Positions 54,108 through 64,000 of a DNA stretch of 64,000 nt are shown here, in pieces. Position 1 is the stretch's first letter; every line of letters starts with the position of its first letter. A program made the position numbers and the translations under genes. The notes under the pieces are model-generated. The model ran no database searches, was not told the origin of the DNA, and saw only the letters and a list, made by a program, of their open reading frames with translations. The DNA is from Eutrigla gurnardus (lineage: Eukaryota > Chordata > Actinopteri > Perciformes > Triglidae): the NCBI GenBank assembly GCA_963514095.1, contig OY741273.1, forward strand, positions 19,233,465 to 19,297,464, in the 5' to 3' direction.

Positions 54108-54250
54108 TGAGCTACTTGTACTTTGAGTACTCTTGTTTGTTACTCTCTACTAATATATTCCACCACATTTCAGAGCTAACTGTTGTACTTTTTACTCCTC
54201 TACATTTATATAATGCTTGAGTTTTGTTGCAGATGAACATTTTGCATATA
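54108..54250. repeat. dispersed teleost repeat fragment of the TACTTTTACTCC type
   Basis: The block includes TACTTGTACTTTGAGTACTC, ACATTTCAGAGCTAACTGTT and GTACTTTTTACTCCTCTACA, which resemble a common fish interspersed element. The same element seems to occur in the opposite orientation at about 56800-56925, ending CCACCACTGCAG. Confidence 0.55.
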
Positions 54251-54716
54251 ATGCAAACTACAAAACACTGCAAACAGTCAAACATTGACAACATTTACAT
54301 GTTGATGTTAAATATAGAACACTCTTCTGCATAAGGATTTTTAATCATTTTGTTTAATATTATTGATACCATGGAAGGCTAAAAGTCCTAAAACATAATG
54401 TAAGTGAAGGGTTTGTGTTAGGGCTTTTATTTGTTTAGAATAACGCCTCCACATATCAGTGTCGACGTTAGACTTGCGGTTGAACTTTGCTTCAGATGTA
54501 AATGTCAGTGTTTGTCAGAGTTTGCATGACGTGCACGTAATAGTTAAAGATTTTCTCAAGGTGTGTCTCGTTCGGCCAGCAACGCAACCTGTGCACGTTG
54601 TTTCCCCCCCAAGTGCGTTATCCACTCTGCCGTCTCCGCCTGCACTTGAACTCACCCCCTGTCATAAACGTGTCGGTTTGCAGTACACGCGCACGTGAAC
54701 GTTCAACAAGGTGGTT

Positions 54717-54748
54717 GGGGGCGTGGTCACGTGGTGTTAGGTGCGGTT
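54717..54748 (+). promoter_or_regulatory. promoter motif of the first small Lys-rich gene, with a CACGTG E-box
   Basis: GGGGCGTGGTCACGTGGTGT lies about 70-95 bases upstream of the start codon and carries a perfect CACGTG at 54728-54733. Related sequence occurs upstream of both paralogous genes (58445-58475 and 61051-61098). Confidence 0.5.
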
Positions 54749-54812
54749 AATCCCATGTTTCCTCTGTTAGTCGATACTTGTTTTGGGGGAAAGCGCACGA
54801 GCAGGAGTCGCC

Positions 54813-56434
54813 ATGTCTCTGGAACTGTCGGCAGGTAGGCTCCAATAATATACGTCGACTGCCTTTATGTTTCCAAACTGTTTGGACTTCAAGTCTCGGC
54901 AGGCTAACTAGCACTGAAGAGCAACATTGTAGCCCAGGCTTTCCACCTGACAGGCTCATTGATAAACTAGCGTACGCTTCAGAGATCAAAGCTTATCCCA
55001 GCTAGCTGGGTTTGGTTTGTAGCAAAGAGGTTGACTTTATCACTCACTCTGTTCTCACGTGTTCAGCTTTAGATGGAGATGAAGAGGTGAAAAAGGAGGA
55101 TGCTCAGAAGGACGAGTTCAACTTTCCCTGGCAGAAGAAAAAGGATAAGGTAGGTTCCGTAGGTGTACATGCCGACAGAGACGCTCACGTAGGTTAGGTG
55201 GTGATGATCACAGCTTCTCCAGGTATATTGACAGGTAGAAAGCCAGAAAAGGGGCTTATTTGGTGCATTAGATTCATGTGCCACTTCGCTGCCAGCTGTT
55301 CCATACATTACACACTGCAGCCCACACCATTCTGACTCTACACATTGTCTAATTATGAATACTGGAATCAAACACAGTCAATGATTTATTCAAATTCAAC
55401 CGTTTTCCATTTTTAGGAAGACAGAAAGGACAAGTCTGACAAAAAGGACAAGTCTGATAAAAAGGACGACTCTGACAAAAAGGACAAGTCCCACAAAAAG
55501 GACGACTCTGACAAAAAGGACAAGTCCCACAAAAAGGACACGTGTGACAAAGGAGTAAAGTCAAAGGAAAAGGGCGACAAAGACCACAAGAGGAAGCACA
55601 AGAAGAAAAAGGAAGGGCATGAGGGAAGTAAATCAGGCTCCTCATCCTCCTGCTCCTCATCATCATCCAGCAGTGATGAGGTAGGTGAAAGTGTTCACGT
55701 CGTTGGAAGTTTTCAAAAACCCTTTAAAGCAAATGCGATTAAAATGCGGTCCAACATGTAACGCACCTTGTCACACCTCAAGCCAAAGGTCGGTGTGCGT
55801 TGGACATGGAGCAAGACTGGTGGAACCGGTCTCGTCAGTTCTAATCACCGCGCCCTCCTGTCTGTGTATGCTGCGTCATTTATAGCTCACAACCTTCCAG
55901 ATCTGCTGATGAATTGTTGTTGTTTTTTTCACTTTGTCGCAGCTTTATTCAGAGGAAACGGAACATGTTGTTCACATTTGTATGAAATGCAGATTTTCCT
56001 GCAAAATGAGTAAAGCAAAGGAGGAAAGTAGCAAGTCAGGTCATATAGGGGAGTCATAAAAGAGCTGCTGTTGTCTAATCATGAAAGTGAGCTGCTGCTA
56101 TAGCGACTATAATCCATGAGATTCCTGCTCCAAAAATGAAATGACTTTGGTGCTCATGCTGCTGCCACAATGATTCATACACTTAGAATATATTTATTTT
56201 AGAATACAATTTACTTTATGGAGCAAGTTAAAGTTAAAGTTCCTGAACTCTACATCACCCCTAGTTGTGACTCTGGGTAGGAATTAAGATTTGAATGTGG
56301 ATTAGGATTTAAAATGAACAAAACACTCATAATAATTTATTCATGGTGAATTTAATAATTATAGGGATAATCATAAGTATAAAATAACCCTTTCTTCAGT
56401 AACAGTATTGTTCTTTTTGTCATTTCAGGAGTGA
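54813..56434 (+). CDS. small Lys/Asp/Ser-rich protein, paralogue 1 (124 aa), family not recognised
   Basis: Four coding exons: 54813-54834, 55067-55149, 55417-55680, 56429-56434, totalling 375 nt in phases 1, 0, 0. The protein begins MSLELSAALDGDEEVKKEDA, then NFPWQKKKDK. About nine related lysine-aspartate-serine units follow (KKDKSDKKDDSD type, some with SH), then KDHKRKHKKKKEGH and a terminal serine block ending SSSDEE. The start is chosen because exon 1 ends with a good donor (GCAG|GTAGGC) and the same arrangement recurs in the third copy. The last exon encodes only Glu and the stop. There is no signal peptide or hydrophobic segment, so a soluble, disordered, highly charged cytosolic or nuclear protein is the simplest reading. 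The 3' UTR shares sequence with the two following genes (GGGAGACCGG, CTGCTCTGTT). Confidence 0.72.
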
Positions 56435-56799
56435 TGCTCAGGGAGACCGGGCTGCTCTGTTCTCTCATGATCTTGTCTGTTCAACATGATGACCGTGTGT
56501 GGATGAGTGTGCATTAGTACCAACTTTTCTTCCCGTCTCGCCATTGATGTCACAGAAACATGCTGGTTTTGTATTAATATACCTGCTCACTCTAAGAATT
56601 AAACAGGGTTTCTTTTCCCCCAATCAAGTTCCTCTGTCGATACATTGTTTTCTCCACCACAAGATGGCACTGTTGTCTATTTTAAAGTCAGTCAAAGTTA
56701 ATATAGAGTTTTATTTTCAAGATTTATATTTTAATAGCATGAAACATTAAGGCAATGTTATTGTTTGTCATTAGTAAGAAACACATTTAAATAGACAAT

Positions 56800-56925
56800 A
56801 TTTCCCTCTGAAGTGTAATTGATGTATATTAGTCGTGCAATATGGAAATAATTAACTTAAGAAAAAGTACCTCAAAATTGTACTCGAGTACATGTATAAA
56901 TAGTTACCCTCCACCACTGCAGTGG
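56800..56925. repeat. dispersed teleost repeat fragment ending CCACCACTGCAG
   Basis: The block runs from TTTCCCTCTGAAGTGTAATT through AGTACCTCAAAATTGTACTC to TTACCCTCCACCACTGCAG. It resembles a very common fish interspersed element, lying in the opposite orientation to the fragment at 54108-54250. Confidence 0.6.
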
Positions 56926-58444
56926 GCACGCATCAAATGTACTAAATTGGGATTGCTGGTTATAATTAATAACTAAAAGACGCTGAAATGATAATGAAAA
57001 TAATAGCTATTTGCAGCCCGAAACAAAACGTCTTACATAAAACACAAAAGCAAACATGACAACACAAAGTCAGAATCAAGTGTAACCACAAATGGAAAAA
57101 TAAGAGCAACACATGTTGGAAAGTTCACAACACCAGAGTCTCCCAGCGATCATGCTTGTTGATCATGCTTGTTGATCATGTTTGTCTCGCCCTGCTTTCG
57201 TTCCGTGCCTCGGGTTGTTTTCCTCGTGCAGCGTGTGACGCACACTCATTCTGCTCGGCATCCCCTCATCAGTACAAATGTAATGAAAATTCTCGTTTCT
57301 TCTGAAACAAAGTAAAATATTGTGCGATATGATGTATACCAACAGTACGCCACTATATGATTTGGCGTCATTATGAAATACTTGATGGAGGGACAGAAGC
57401 AAACATCGGGCTGATAATCATAGTTCATGATCATAATCATCAAAATGTTAGTGATGTCTTGTTGAGGAACCTTATAATTTAAAACTATAAACGTATACAA
57501 TTATATTTGGGTAACCTTTTATGACTATGGTCACATACAAATGCGATGGTGTTTATTATGCTTATTATTTTTCTTAAGTAGTTTATATGATACAATATAC
57601 TTTATTGTCCTCTTAGCGAAAATTGTCTTGGACACATGAATGCCTCGACAGTTACAGTACTCAGTCACTTGATTGCACTTTATGGTTATTGCTTCTTCCA
57701 GTGTAATATGTAATATTACAGCAGGAGTGGAGGACGTGTAATATTTTCATTTGTCAGTGAATCTGGACTTGCTGAAAGGTAGACTTTTTTTGTACTCCCA
57801 ATATTACACAACTGTTTTAGACTTTGTCAATTAAATGCAGCAATATATTGGTTTTGTAGCTTTTTTTCTATCATGTGCACGCTCCAATTCATATGTTGGG
57901 TACCGTTGAAATCTGCCAATCTGTCCTCAGGTGATCCCGGAGAGCTCTTTCAGGTGTATCTCAACAACAAACAGTGGTGATCACATGCCTTACAAGCTCT
58001 TCTACATTCTCTAACGTGAGTTTTCTTTGTTATGCGTAGAGTACACACCGTTCTCCATTATATTTATCAAACCATAATTATAGCTGCAGCTTTGCTCAGC
58101 CACACCCTTCACCCCAGGCTTTTATTCCCAGCAAAACCAATAACATTATGTTAATACTAATTTAAAAAAAAAATACGACTACATATTTAAGATGGGTTAC
58201 ATTGCCACTTCCCAGAGAATAAATAAGTATATATATAAATTATACAGCCAGTAGTGGGAAGTATCATCATCCATTTTTTTGTGATTCTATAGAGGCGATC
58301 CCCTATTCTGTCATCCTTAGAGATGCTCGCACCCATATCTAAATAAATCCAAAACAAGTTGTTTTGTGTCAGGAACAGGTTCACTGTAACTACACTTGAC
58401 GTGCACCACAATGTGGGAACCACAGGGATCGGCGGTTGGTGAAG
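56926..58444. other. intergenic, AT-rich, no supported gene
   Basis: No splice-bounded coding segment is visible on either strand between the first and second small Lys-rich genes. A short direct repeat GTTGATCATG(C/T)TTG is present at about 57158-57184. Confidence 0.6.
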
Positions 58445-58475
58445 GGGGAGTGGTCACGTTAGGTCACGCGATTTG
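58445..58475 (+). promoter_or_regulatory. promoter motif of the second small Lys-rich gene
   Basis: GGGGGAGTGGTCACGTTAGG followed by TCACGCG lies about 75-105 bases upstream of the start codon. It aligns with the element upstream of paralogue 1, but the E-box is imperfect (TCACGTTA). Confidence 0.45.
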
Positions 58476-58548
58476 AGTGCATTTAATTCAGGTAACCTGC
58501 GTGTGAGTGATCAGTGCAGTTTCTGAAATTGCACAAACAGGAGTCGCA

Positions 58549-59728
58549 ATGGATTCCCAGGGTAGGCTGAAAATGTTGACTGTTGATGCCTGTCTCTGTT
58601 GACTTTTTTCAAGTCCCTGTAACTCTAATTGAAAAGCAACAGGCATTTTAAGGCAGGTTTTAGACCTGTCAACTTAATTCTAATTATATAAAATATATAA
58701 TTCTTATAGTTTATCATTAAAATGCATTAGAAACAAAATGCAGATAAAAAAAAAGATGTATTCTATTTGTCGCTGTGAAGATGTTGCTTCTGTCACTCAA
58801 ATACAATAATTCTGTTTTTATGTCGTTTATTCTAACCTGATCCTTCACCTTTTCATCCTTACCTGCGCAGATTCCAAGAATAAGGGGAAGGTAAGAGCTC
58901 TGCATGTGTTGTTCATAAGTGTGGAGTGAATCCATTAACAAGTCTGTCACCTGGAGCACCATCAAGACTAAACCAACTTTTGCTGTTTTTTAGGGAGAAT
59001 GCAAGGGCAAGTCTCATGAAAAGGGCAAGGGAAAGGGACCAGACGGCAAAGACCACAAGAGGAAGGACAAGAAGAAGAAGGACAAGAAGGAGGGGGACAA
59101 ATCCGGCTCCTCATCTGAATGCTCCAGTGATGAGGTAAGATATATATATTATATATATATACATATATATATATCTTTATTCTTCAGTACTCTGTGAAAG
59201 TGTTCCCACGCTACACTCTCGGAGTGCGTCGTTTTCAAGACTTATTAATATACACAATGCTATTAATTACGGCTCAACAGGCAAAACAAATTTCAATTTT
59301 AACACACACCGCACCCTCCCGTGTGGACAATGTCCAGTGGAAACCTTCCAGGTCTGCAGATTAATTTTACAGCCAAACTATTTTCATTTTGTTGCAGCTT
59401 TATTAAGAGGAACATGTCGTTCACATTTGTATGAATTATGGGTTTTCCAATGACTGAAGCAAAAGAGAAAAGAACAAAGTCCGGGGTGTGAGAGGAGTGG
59501 GAACAGGTTTGATGGGAGAGTAATAAAAGTAATTGCTTCGGTGCTGGTGCACACTGCTGTTATAACCACAGCCATAACAGACTGCTTCCTGGTGCTTGTT
59601 ATGGCTCACGATGCTGCCGATTCACGATTTACACACGTACGAAGCTGTGGCATTTAATATGTTATTTAATAAATCATGTGTCCTTTCTGCAGTAATAGCA
59701 TTGTCCGTTTTTCTCATTTCAGGGATGA
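58549..59728 (+). CDS. small Lys/Asp/Ser-rich protein, paralogue 2 (59 aa, reduced)
   Basis: Four coding exons: 58549-58561, 58871-58890, 58994-59134, 59723-59728, totalling 180 nt with the same phase pattern as its neighbours. The product starts MDSQDSKNKGKGECKGKSHE, continues with DGKDHKRKDKKKKDKKEGDK, and ends SGSSSECSSDEG. The acidic second-exon block GDEEVKKEDAQ and the FPW/WPW motif of the other copies are missing; exon 2 is only 20 bases. The start context (GGAGTCGCAATG) and 3' UTR (GGGAGACCGGACTGCTCTGT) match the others, so it is a true paralogue. The frame is intact, so I do not call it a pseudogene. The short exons leave some doubt whether it is expressed as protein. Confidence 0.6.
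59138..59175. repeat. (TA)n tract
   Basis: An alternating TA-rich tract begins almost at the donor of paralogue 2 exon 3 (exon end 59134). Confidence 0.8.
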
Positions 59729-61050
59729 TGCTTCCTGGGAGACCGGACTGCTCTGTTTGCCTATTGACAAAACGAGTGTGCAGTCGACCCGACTTTGTAT
59801 CCCGTCTGTTCACTGATGTCACATAAAAATGTGTTTCTTGTGTAAACCTGCTCAATTAAATGTTCTGCCAACAAAATGCAAAAGTTCTTCTTACAAGTAA
59901 AGTCTAAATTATCTACCACGAGATGAATGTGTTATTTGTTTCCAAGGTCATTCAAAGGTAAAAGTCCTTGTCGATTTCAGGAGGGTTATTTTCAAGAATT
60001 ACATTTGGAGAATACAAAAAAAAAAAAAAAGATGTAATTGATTTCAATGTATTTTGTTTACAATTAAACTCTTACAATAAAGGTATCATCAACCAGAGTT
60101 TCATAAAGTGTCAAGTACAAAAGTGATTACTGGTGCATTCATGTATATATAGCATTTTAATATTTTAGCTGGTGGAGCTAAAGTAAACTATTGTTCATAC
60201 TTGCGTAGTTTATTCTATAAAAAGTCTTTATATAATATATAAGACTTTTTTTTCATATTATGACAATACATATTGTCTTCAAAGTCTTAATGTGCAAAGT
60301 AACTATAATAGTTTGATGAACATAAAATGTACATTTCCCTCTGAAATGTACTACAATAGAAGTACAAAGCAGGTAAAATGAGATATACTCAAGTATAGAA
60401 CATAGTACTTTAAAACTGAACTCAAATAGTTCTAATTTGGTAATTAGCTTGAATCGATTAATCAAGACTCGAATAAGTAAAGAAGTGTAAATGATAATGA
60501 AAATAATAGTAAGTTGTCTTTTACTTACAGAACCTCAAGGTAATGCGTATCCGATAATGAAATGCAATGGCTATAAAGTCCAACAATAGTTTATCTTTTT
60601 AATTAAGATGAACTCTAGAGCCAGAGTTTGGTTTGTCCATTCTGGGCTACTTTCTAAACACAGCAGAACAACATGGCAGACTGTGTGTAGAGTAGATATG
60701 AAGGAATTATTCGAAGCTAACGAAAACAGGATACACTAAGCAAACCAGAGTTATGAATATTATATTCCATTTATGCTAACTACCACACATTCCAACTATG
60801 ACACTGTAAACTAAAATTACTCTTCGCAGGCTGTAATGAACGCGACATCAAGTTATAAAACAGGATGTCATCTTTTTTGGAAATAAATCCGCCACATATT
60901 TTACCTTTTTACCTTTAATGAGTCACACGAGGCAATAATGTGCTCAGACTTTCCAACGTGAAGGTCTCCAATGTGCATATAATTCTCATTTCTGATATCG
61001 CCTGCACGGTGTCGTTGAACCCAGAGGGAGTGGCGGCGGCTGCTGCTGCT
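59729..61050. other. 3' UTR of paralogue 2 and intergenic sequence
   Basis: The first 130 bases match the paralogous 3' UTRs. The rest is AT-rich, including a 15-base poly-A at about 60017. A degenerate copy of the CCCTCTGAAATGTACTAC-type dispersed repeat lies at about 60330-60430. No gene is supported. Confidence 0.5.
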
Positions 61051-61098
61051 GGGGGCGTGGTTAGTTTGGGTTAGGTGGTCGAGGTGCGGGTTATCCAG
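61051..61098 (+). promoter_or_regulatory. promoter motif of the third small Lys-rich gene
   Basis: GGGGGCGTGGTTAGTTTGGG followed by TTAGGTGGTCGAGGTGCGGG sits about 60-105 bases upstream of the start codon. It shares GGGGCGTGG and TTAGGTG.GG with paralogue 1 but has lost the CACGTG core. Confidence 0.45.
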
Positions 61099-61156
61099 GT
61101 GTGTGTGCATCTCTGTAGTCACTGTGGCTAGTGAAAGTGTACGAGCAGGAGTAAGA

Positions 61157-62608
61157 ATGTCATTCAGTCTGTCGTCGGGTAGGCTATTATACTATTAAGG
61201 AGGATTCACTTGATTGTCACGCTTGTCTCCGTTGACTTCAACAACAGTCGAGCCTCTGGAATCGAAGAGCAACGTGCATTTGCAATGCAGCTTCCAGTGT
61301 ATTCTTTAGAAACAACATTCAAATGTGCACATCCTTGGTGACAACAATTAAGATGTTTGTATTACATGCATCCTGACACTTCAAACCTGTTTTCCATTTT
61401 ATTTTGCATGTGTAGCTTTAGGCGGGGATGAGGAGGTGGTGAAGAAGGAGGACGCTCAGGAGAATAACTTAAACTGGCCCTGGAGCAAGGACAAGAAAAA
61501 AGACAAGAACAAGGATGGGGTAAGACATTTGAACGTATACATTCGTTGAACAACTTGTGCTTTGAAATGCCTCAAAATAGCTTCTCTTTTAAATCTGCTT
61601 CATGTGCAATTTCACTGCCAGCGCTTTGGCACGAAACACTGTTCTTACAATGAATTGACAAATTATGATTACTGGACTCAAACACAATCCTTGAAGATTT
61701 AGTCAAAGTCGACTTATGTCATTCTAAGGACAAGTCTCACGGGAAGGACAACAAGTCTCACGGGAAGGACAAGTCTGGAGACAAGGACAAGTCTCATGGG
61801 AAGGACAAGTCTGACAAAAAGTCGGACGGAGGCAGCAAAGAACACAAGAAGAAACACAAGGAAGGACAAAGATCCGGCAACTCCTCTTCCTCATCCTCAT
61901 CCTCGTCATCTTCATCCTCCAGCAGTGATGAGGTAGGCCCAACACTGCAGTATAAATGTAGAGATTATTTTGTAATATAAAGCAGCTGTACTTGAGTGTA
62001 CCAGGCCTCTGGACATCCTCAACGCCGCTCAGTTGGTGAAAGTGTTCCCACGTTGACCTTGTAATGGCAAAGTGTGATGAAATGCAGCCCAACGGGTAAC
62101 ATACTTGTCACGCCACATGCAAAAGTTTGGTCAATGAATCATCAGATGGTGTGTGTAGAACCTCCATCAGCAGGACAGGTCTTACCAGCAGTGCCAGTTT
62201 GAGTCAGACGTGACCCGCCACGCCCTCCAGTGTTAGTTAAAGCTCACAACGTTCACCGTAGTGGAAAAACCTTCATCTTTAGCTCATCAACCTGCAGCCA
62301 AAACATCTTTTTCCTCACAAATGACCAAAGTAAAAGGGTGGGTCAGAAGTGATAACAAGTCAGATAGGGGAGTCTTAAAATAGCTCCTGTTGTGTGATTT
62401 GTTCAATAAAAGAGAACTGCTGTTATACCAGTATGATTAGACACATCTGCTCCAAAAATGCAGACTATTTTAGTGTTTGCACTGACTTGTGTCGGCTGCC
62501 ACAACGAGTTGAGATACCGAAGGAGCTGTGCCAATTAAGATGTTATTTAATAAATCATGTATCCTCTCTGCTGTAACAGCGTCGCCTTTGTGTCATTTTC
62601 AGGAATGA
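61157..62608 (+). CDS. small Lys/Asp/Ser-rich protein, paralogue 3 (111 aa)
   Basis: Four coding exons: 61157-61178, 61416-61519, 61729-61932, 62603-62608, totalling 336 nt in phases 1, 0, 0. The product starts MSFSLSSALGGDEEVVKKED, continues with NLNWPWSKDKKKDKNKDG, then repeats of the KDKSHGKD type, KEHKKKHKEGQRSG and a 16-serine terminal run ending DEE. It parallels paralogue 1 exon by exon: the same 22-base exon 1, the same phase-1 first intron, and a last exon of one residue plus stop. Nothing suggests secretion or membrane insertion. The function is unknown. Confidence 0.72.
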
Positions 62609-63680
62609 TGGTTCCTGGGAGACCGGACTGCTCTGTTTGTCTTTTACGATCTTGTCTATTTACAAAATGAGTGTGACGCAGAACGAACTTGTCTTCCTGT
62701 CTTTTCACTGAAATATGCTGTTCTCGTGTAAACAAGGACCAACACAAAGTCATTGCCTTTCCCCCATTAGGTTCTTCTGTCAAGTAAATTGTCTTTTCTT
62801 CACCACAAGATGGCACTGTTATAATGGTCACAGTTTGAAATCCAAGTAGACAAAGTATTAACATAAATAAGAAATACTTTTCAAGATGTATATTTAAAAA
62901 AAAAAAAAACATACTTAAAGACAATGTTATTGTTTGTCATTGATTTATGTCATTTTTTTAAATGAGAAAACAGAAATGTAACAACAGAATGAATAAATGT
63001 TTAATATAATAATGTTTATTTAGATTTTAAGTGTCAAATTGTTAAATTTTCTCTTTTGGACTGAATATTGATATTCAGTGAATCTGTAATGGCTGCAGAG
63101 TATGGAACTTCCATAAAATTGCATCATGTTTAATTGGACAGTATTTTTTGTCGGTACAATCTATTTGAAAAGTAACTTCAGGTCTTTCACATCTTTTATG
63201 GTTGCGCAGAAAAAAGAAAGAAACATGGAGTGGTTTTCAGAAAGGAATCAATAATAAATCAAGTGTTCGTTTTCATGGGGCTGCTGCCCATCCATCATCA
63301 TTTAAACCTATTGTTTATTTTTAGGGACTATTGAAGAGATGATTTACACATTTTATCTTGTGTATGAGGTTTCATTTGTTCCAAAAGTGTGTCTACTTTC
63401 AGAATACCATATTCACATATTCTTTCATATATTGTGTGCCTTTTGTCAGCTGGTTGAAATCTATAGGGTCCAGTGAAATCCCTTCCAGTGTGACCCCATG
63501 GGACCTTGTTTCAGAAACAATATGTTGTAACCTAAATGACGAGAAACACTTTTTTGTATTCAATGAATTACACATATAATATTCATCAAATTGCAAGATC
63601 ATTTTACACATAAAGAAAATTTGCATTTTCTAGTAAAACTGTTGGCGTATTAGACAATATGCATATCTCAAAAGTAACAT
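62609..63680. other. 3' UTR of paralogue 3 and AT-rich intergenic sequence
   Basis: The first 220 bases align with the downstream sequence of paralogue 1 (GGGAGACCGG, then CACCACAAGATGGCACTGTT in both), so the duplicated unit extends past the coding part. The remaining sequence shows no coding segment. Confidence 0.55.
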
Positions 63681-63776
63681 GTTTTTTTAAATTTTTTTTA
63701 TTTAACCTTTATTTAACCAGCTTATTGAGATATACAATCTCTTTTGCAAAAGCGACCTGGCCAAGAGGCAGCAGAA
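63681..63776. repeat. dispersed teleost repeat (TTTAACCTTTATTTAACCAG type)
   Basis: The sequence TTTATTTAACCTTTATTTAA, then CAATCTCTTTTGCAAAAGCG and ACCTGGCCAAGAGGCAGCAG, resembles a very common fish interspersed repeat. The family is not assigned. Confidence 0.65.
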
Positions 63777-64000
63777 GTGACGTCTCTCGCTGAAGGAATG
63801 ACGCTTGTTTGTTTCGTGCTATGACGTACACATGGACGATGTGCGTTGCTCATTCTTTCTCTTCCCAGCTGATCGAAAGGTAAAACACATCAGGTAAGAT
63901 CACGTGACATGTGTGCGTTGAACAGAGCTAGGTCAGCTAGCTAGCACGCCGAGGTGACGGCCATGTTAGTGACGTGCGCTGAGCGACACGAGAGACGTAG
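63777..64000 (+). promoter_or_regulatory. possible promoter and first exon of a gene continuing beyond the window
   Basis: GC and CpG content rises abruptly here. Two donor-like sites (AAAG|GTAAAA near 63881 and CATCAG|GTAAGA near 63894) and a CACGTG near 63902 are present. An ATG at 63963 opens a frame to the window end. In human the genes beyond TP53I13 are ABHD15 and TAOK1, but nothing here identifies either. Confidence 0.25.

Larger units (their letters stand above)
53458..54716. other. 3' UTR of the Ser/Lys gene and intergenic sequence with dispersed repeats
   Basis: An ATTAAA at 53572-53577 is the best nearby polyadenylation signal for the upstream gene. The remainder is AT-rich and contains two dispersed-repeat fragments (about 53985-54064 and 54108-54250). 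The stretch 54560-54716 becomes GC- and CpG-richer towards the next gene. No coding segment is supported here. Confidence 0.5.

Overview
The window is nuclear DNA from a ray-finned fish, most likely a percomorph-type teleost. It has vertebrate genes with many GT-AG introns, abundant long (CA)n/(TG)n microsatellites, and dispersed sequence typical of teleost genomes. There is no sign of bacterial, viral or organellar genes.

Left half (1-38.3 kb): two conserved genes lie head to head. ankrd13b runs leftward and is cut by the window edge; its first six coding exons are present (16245 down to 1). git1 runs rightward and is complete, with 20 coding exons at 17601-34383. Every exon phase closes and the product is 777 aa. 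About 1.36 kb separates the two start codons. git1 is followed by a candidate 3.6 kb 3' UTR that ends tail to tail with tp53i13.

Middle (38.3-43.4 kb): tp53i13 is complete on the minus strand, with eight coding exons and 564 aa. ankrd13b, git1 and tp53i13 have the same order and relative orientation as human ANKRD13B-GIT1-TP53I13 at 17q11.2. This supports the calls independently of sequence similarity.

Right part (44.6-63 kb): this is the unusual region. A gene of at least 27 coding exons (45396-53457, plus strand) encodes roughly 890 residues, mostly an alternation of acidic serine clusters and lysine runs. Most modules are one symmetric phase-0 exon, and part of the array is a nearly unchanged tandem exon+intron duplication. 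It is followed by three small tandem paralogous genes (124, 59 and 111 aa; 54813-56434, 58549-59728, 61157-62608). These share a four-exon plan, the start context, promoter motifs, 3' UTR sequence, and a last coding exon with only one amino-acid codon plus the stop. I do not recognise either family by name. Together they look like a locally expanded cluster of Lys/Asp/Ser-rich, probably intrinsically disordered proteins without signal peptides.

Limits: exon borders were read by eye from splice signals and phase closure, without transcript data. The 5' end of the large Ser/Lys gene was not resolved, and the ankrd13b 3' end is outside the window. Repeat-family names were not assigned because no repeat library could be searched.
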